Positions 6,227 to 6,709 of a DNA stretch of 6,709 nucleotides are shown piece by piece. How positions within the stretch are numbered: the first letter of the stretch is position 1; each line of letters opens with the position of its first letter. The notes beneath the pieces were generated by a model, which was not told the origin of the DNA, searched no databases, and was given only the letters and a program-made list of their open reading frames with translations. The DNA is taken from positions 1 to 6,709 of the forward strand of contig JBDTRO010000176.1 of NCBI GenBank assembly GCA_039931635.1, in the 5' to 3' direction. This DNA comes from RBG-16-66-20 sp039931635. GTDB taxonomy: Bacteria > Pseudomonadota > Gammaproteobacteria > Burkholderiales > SG8-39. The position numbers were made by a program, and so were the translations under genes.

Positions 6227-6709
6227 CCAGAAACTCTCCACGGTGATGTGGCCCGGTGTGCGGCGCCGGTTCTTGCGCAGGCCGCGCTGCATCAGTTCGG
6301 CGGCCACGTCCCGCAACATCTGCGGGTTGCCGCACAGCATGAACTGGGAGCGCTCCGGCGCGATCGGCCGGCCCCCCGCTTCCAGCCGTCCGTCGCGAAT
6401 TGCGGCCGGGATGCGACCGGCGAGGGATTCCGGATGCGATTCCCGGCTGACGACGCTGATGTAGCTGAGCTGCGGCCGGACGGCCTGCAATTCACGAATC
6501 ATGTCCTTGTATACCAGTTCGCTCGCGTGCCGTACGGCGTGGACCAGGATCACGCGCTGGTAGCGCTGCCAGGGCGTATCGGTGCGCAGGATGGACAAAT
6601 AAGGCGCGATGCCGGTGCCGGTGGCGACCAGCCAGAGGTCCTCGGCCGGCGGCACCTCCGACAGGACGAGAAAACCGGAAGGATTGTCCGCCAGGTACAA
6701 GGCATCGCC
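6224..6709 (-). CDS. fpr: Ferredoxin/flavodoxin-NADP reductase, C-terminal part (runs off the right edge)
   Basis: The last 161 residues of an Fpr-type flavoprotein that exchanges electrons between NADPH and ferredoxin or flavodoxin in the cytoplasm. Counting from the window edge, the visible part starts at the end of the FAD domain (GDALYLADNPSGFLVL) and holds the whole NADP-binding domain. The landmarks are ATGTGIAPYLSIL at 29-41, LVHAVRHASELVY at 55-67, VVSRE at 86-90, LAGRIPAAI at 96-104, LCGNPQM at 125-131, and the C-terminal HITVESFW at 154-161, whose terminal aromatic stacks on FAD in this family. E. coli Fpr is about 248 residues, so roughly 90 N-terminal residues are outside the window. 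A TTG at 6698-6700 is an internal codon, not the start. The stop TGA lies in the arm of a hairpin that opens the spacer to the lipoprotein gene. Confidence 0.94.
   Translation of the reverse strand, partial: GDALYLADNPSGFLVLSEVPPAEDLWLVATGTGIAPYLSILRTDTPWQRYQRVILVHAVRHASELVYKDMIRELQAVRPQLSYISVVSRESHPESLAGRIPAAIRDGRLEAGGRPIAPERSQFMLCGNPQMLRDVAAELMQRGLRKNRRRTPGHITVESFW

Noticed and set aside
6153..6335. N-terminal extension of the lipoprotein gene up to 6335
   Set aside because: It would overlap fpr by over 100 bases, translate the hairpin repeat into its typical junk peptide, and bury a good lipoprotein signal peptide.
1..6709. A new defence, mobile or biosynthetic gene system
   Set aside because: All six genes fall into known families or recognisable repeat folds, and no transposase, integrase, toxin-antitoxin pair, CRISPR array or retron-like structure was seen on either strand.

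Overview
The window is compact, GC-rich chromosomal DNA from a proteobacterium, most likely a betaproteobacterium. This rests on the strong G/C bias at third codon positions, the style of the proteins (an Fpr-type ferredoxin reductase ending in a Trp, a DUF6279-like lipoprotein, a multi-PAS GGDEF-EAL protein), and a GC-rich double-hairpin intergenic repeat of a kind common in that class. The lineage call is inference; there is no rRNA or marker gene to settle it. There are no tRNAs, insertion sequences, phage genes or CRISPR arrays. Coding density is very high: no gene-free stretch exceeds about 70 bases.

Layout, left to right. (1) Bases 1-1696, minus strand: a probable two-gene operon, a small exported TPR protein (1223-1696) followed after 22 bases by a class I aminotransferase of the aspartate aminotransferase 1b type (1-1200). 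(2) 1676-2353, plus strand: an exported HEAT-like/TPR protein. Its 5' end overlaps the 5' end of the divergent TPR gene by 21 bases, and its stop codon interlocks with the convergent gene through a shared CTAG. (3) 2350-6709, minus strand: a likely co-directional unit read right to left. It holds the 3' part of fpr (ferredoxin/flavodoxin-NADP reductase, running off the right edge), a 71-base spacer holding a repeat with strong hairpins, a predicted outer-membrane-type lipoprotein (5310-6152), and a 987-residue four-PAS GGDEF-EAL signalling protein (2350-5313). The signalling gene's ATG overlaps the lipoprotein stop as ATGA.

How the genes may work together. The lipoprotein and the c-di-GMP protein look translationally coupled, so they may be made in fixed proportion. 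The signalling protein has an intact GGDEF active site and inhibitory site, but its EAL domain lacks two residues needed for catalysis. I therefore predict a cytoplasmic diguanylate cyclase with a degenerate EAL domain rather than a true bifunctional enzyme. The two TPR genes probably encode periplasmic scaffold proteins. I see no clearly new defence, mobile or biosynthetic system here. The most informative oddities are the degenerate EAL domain, the fourfold PAS array, the lipoprotein-cyclase coupling and the overlapping divergent gene starts.
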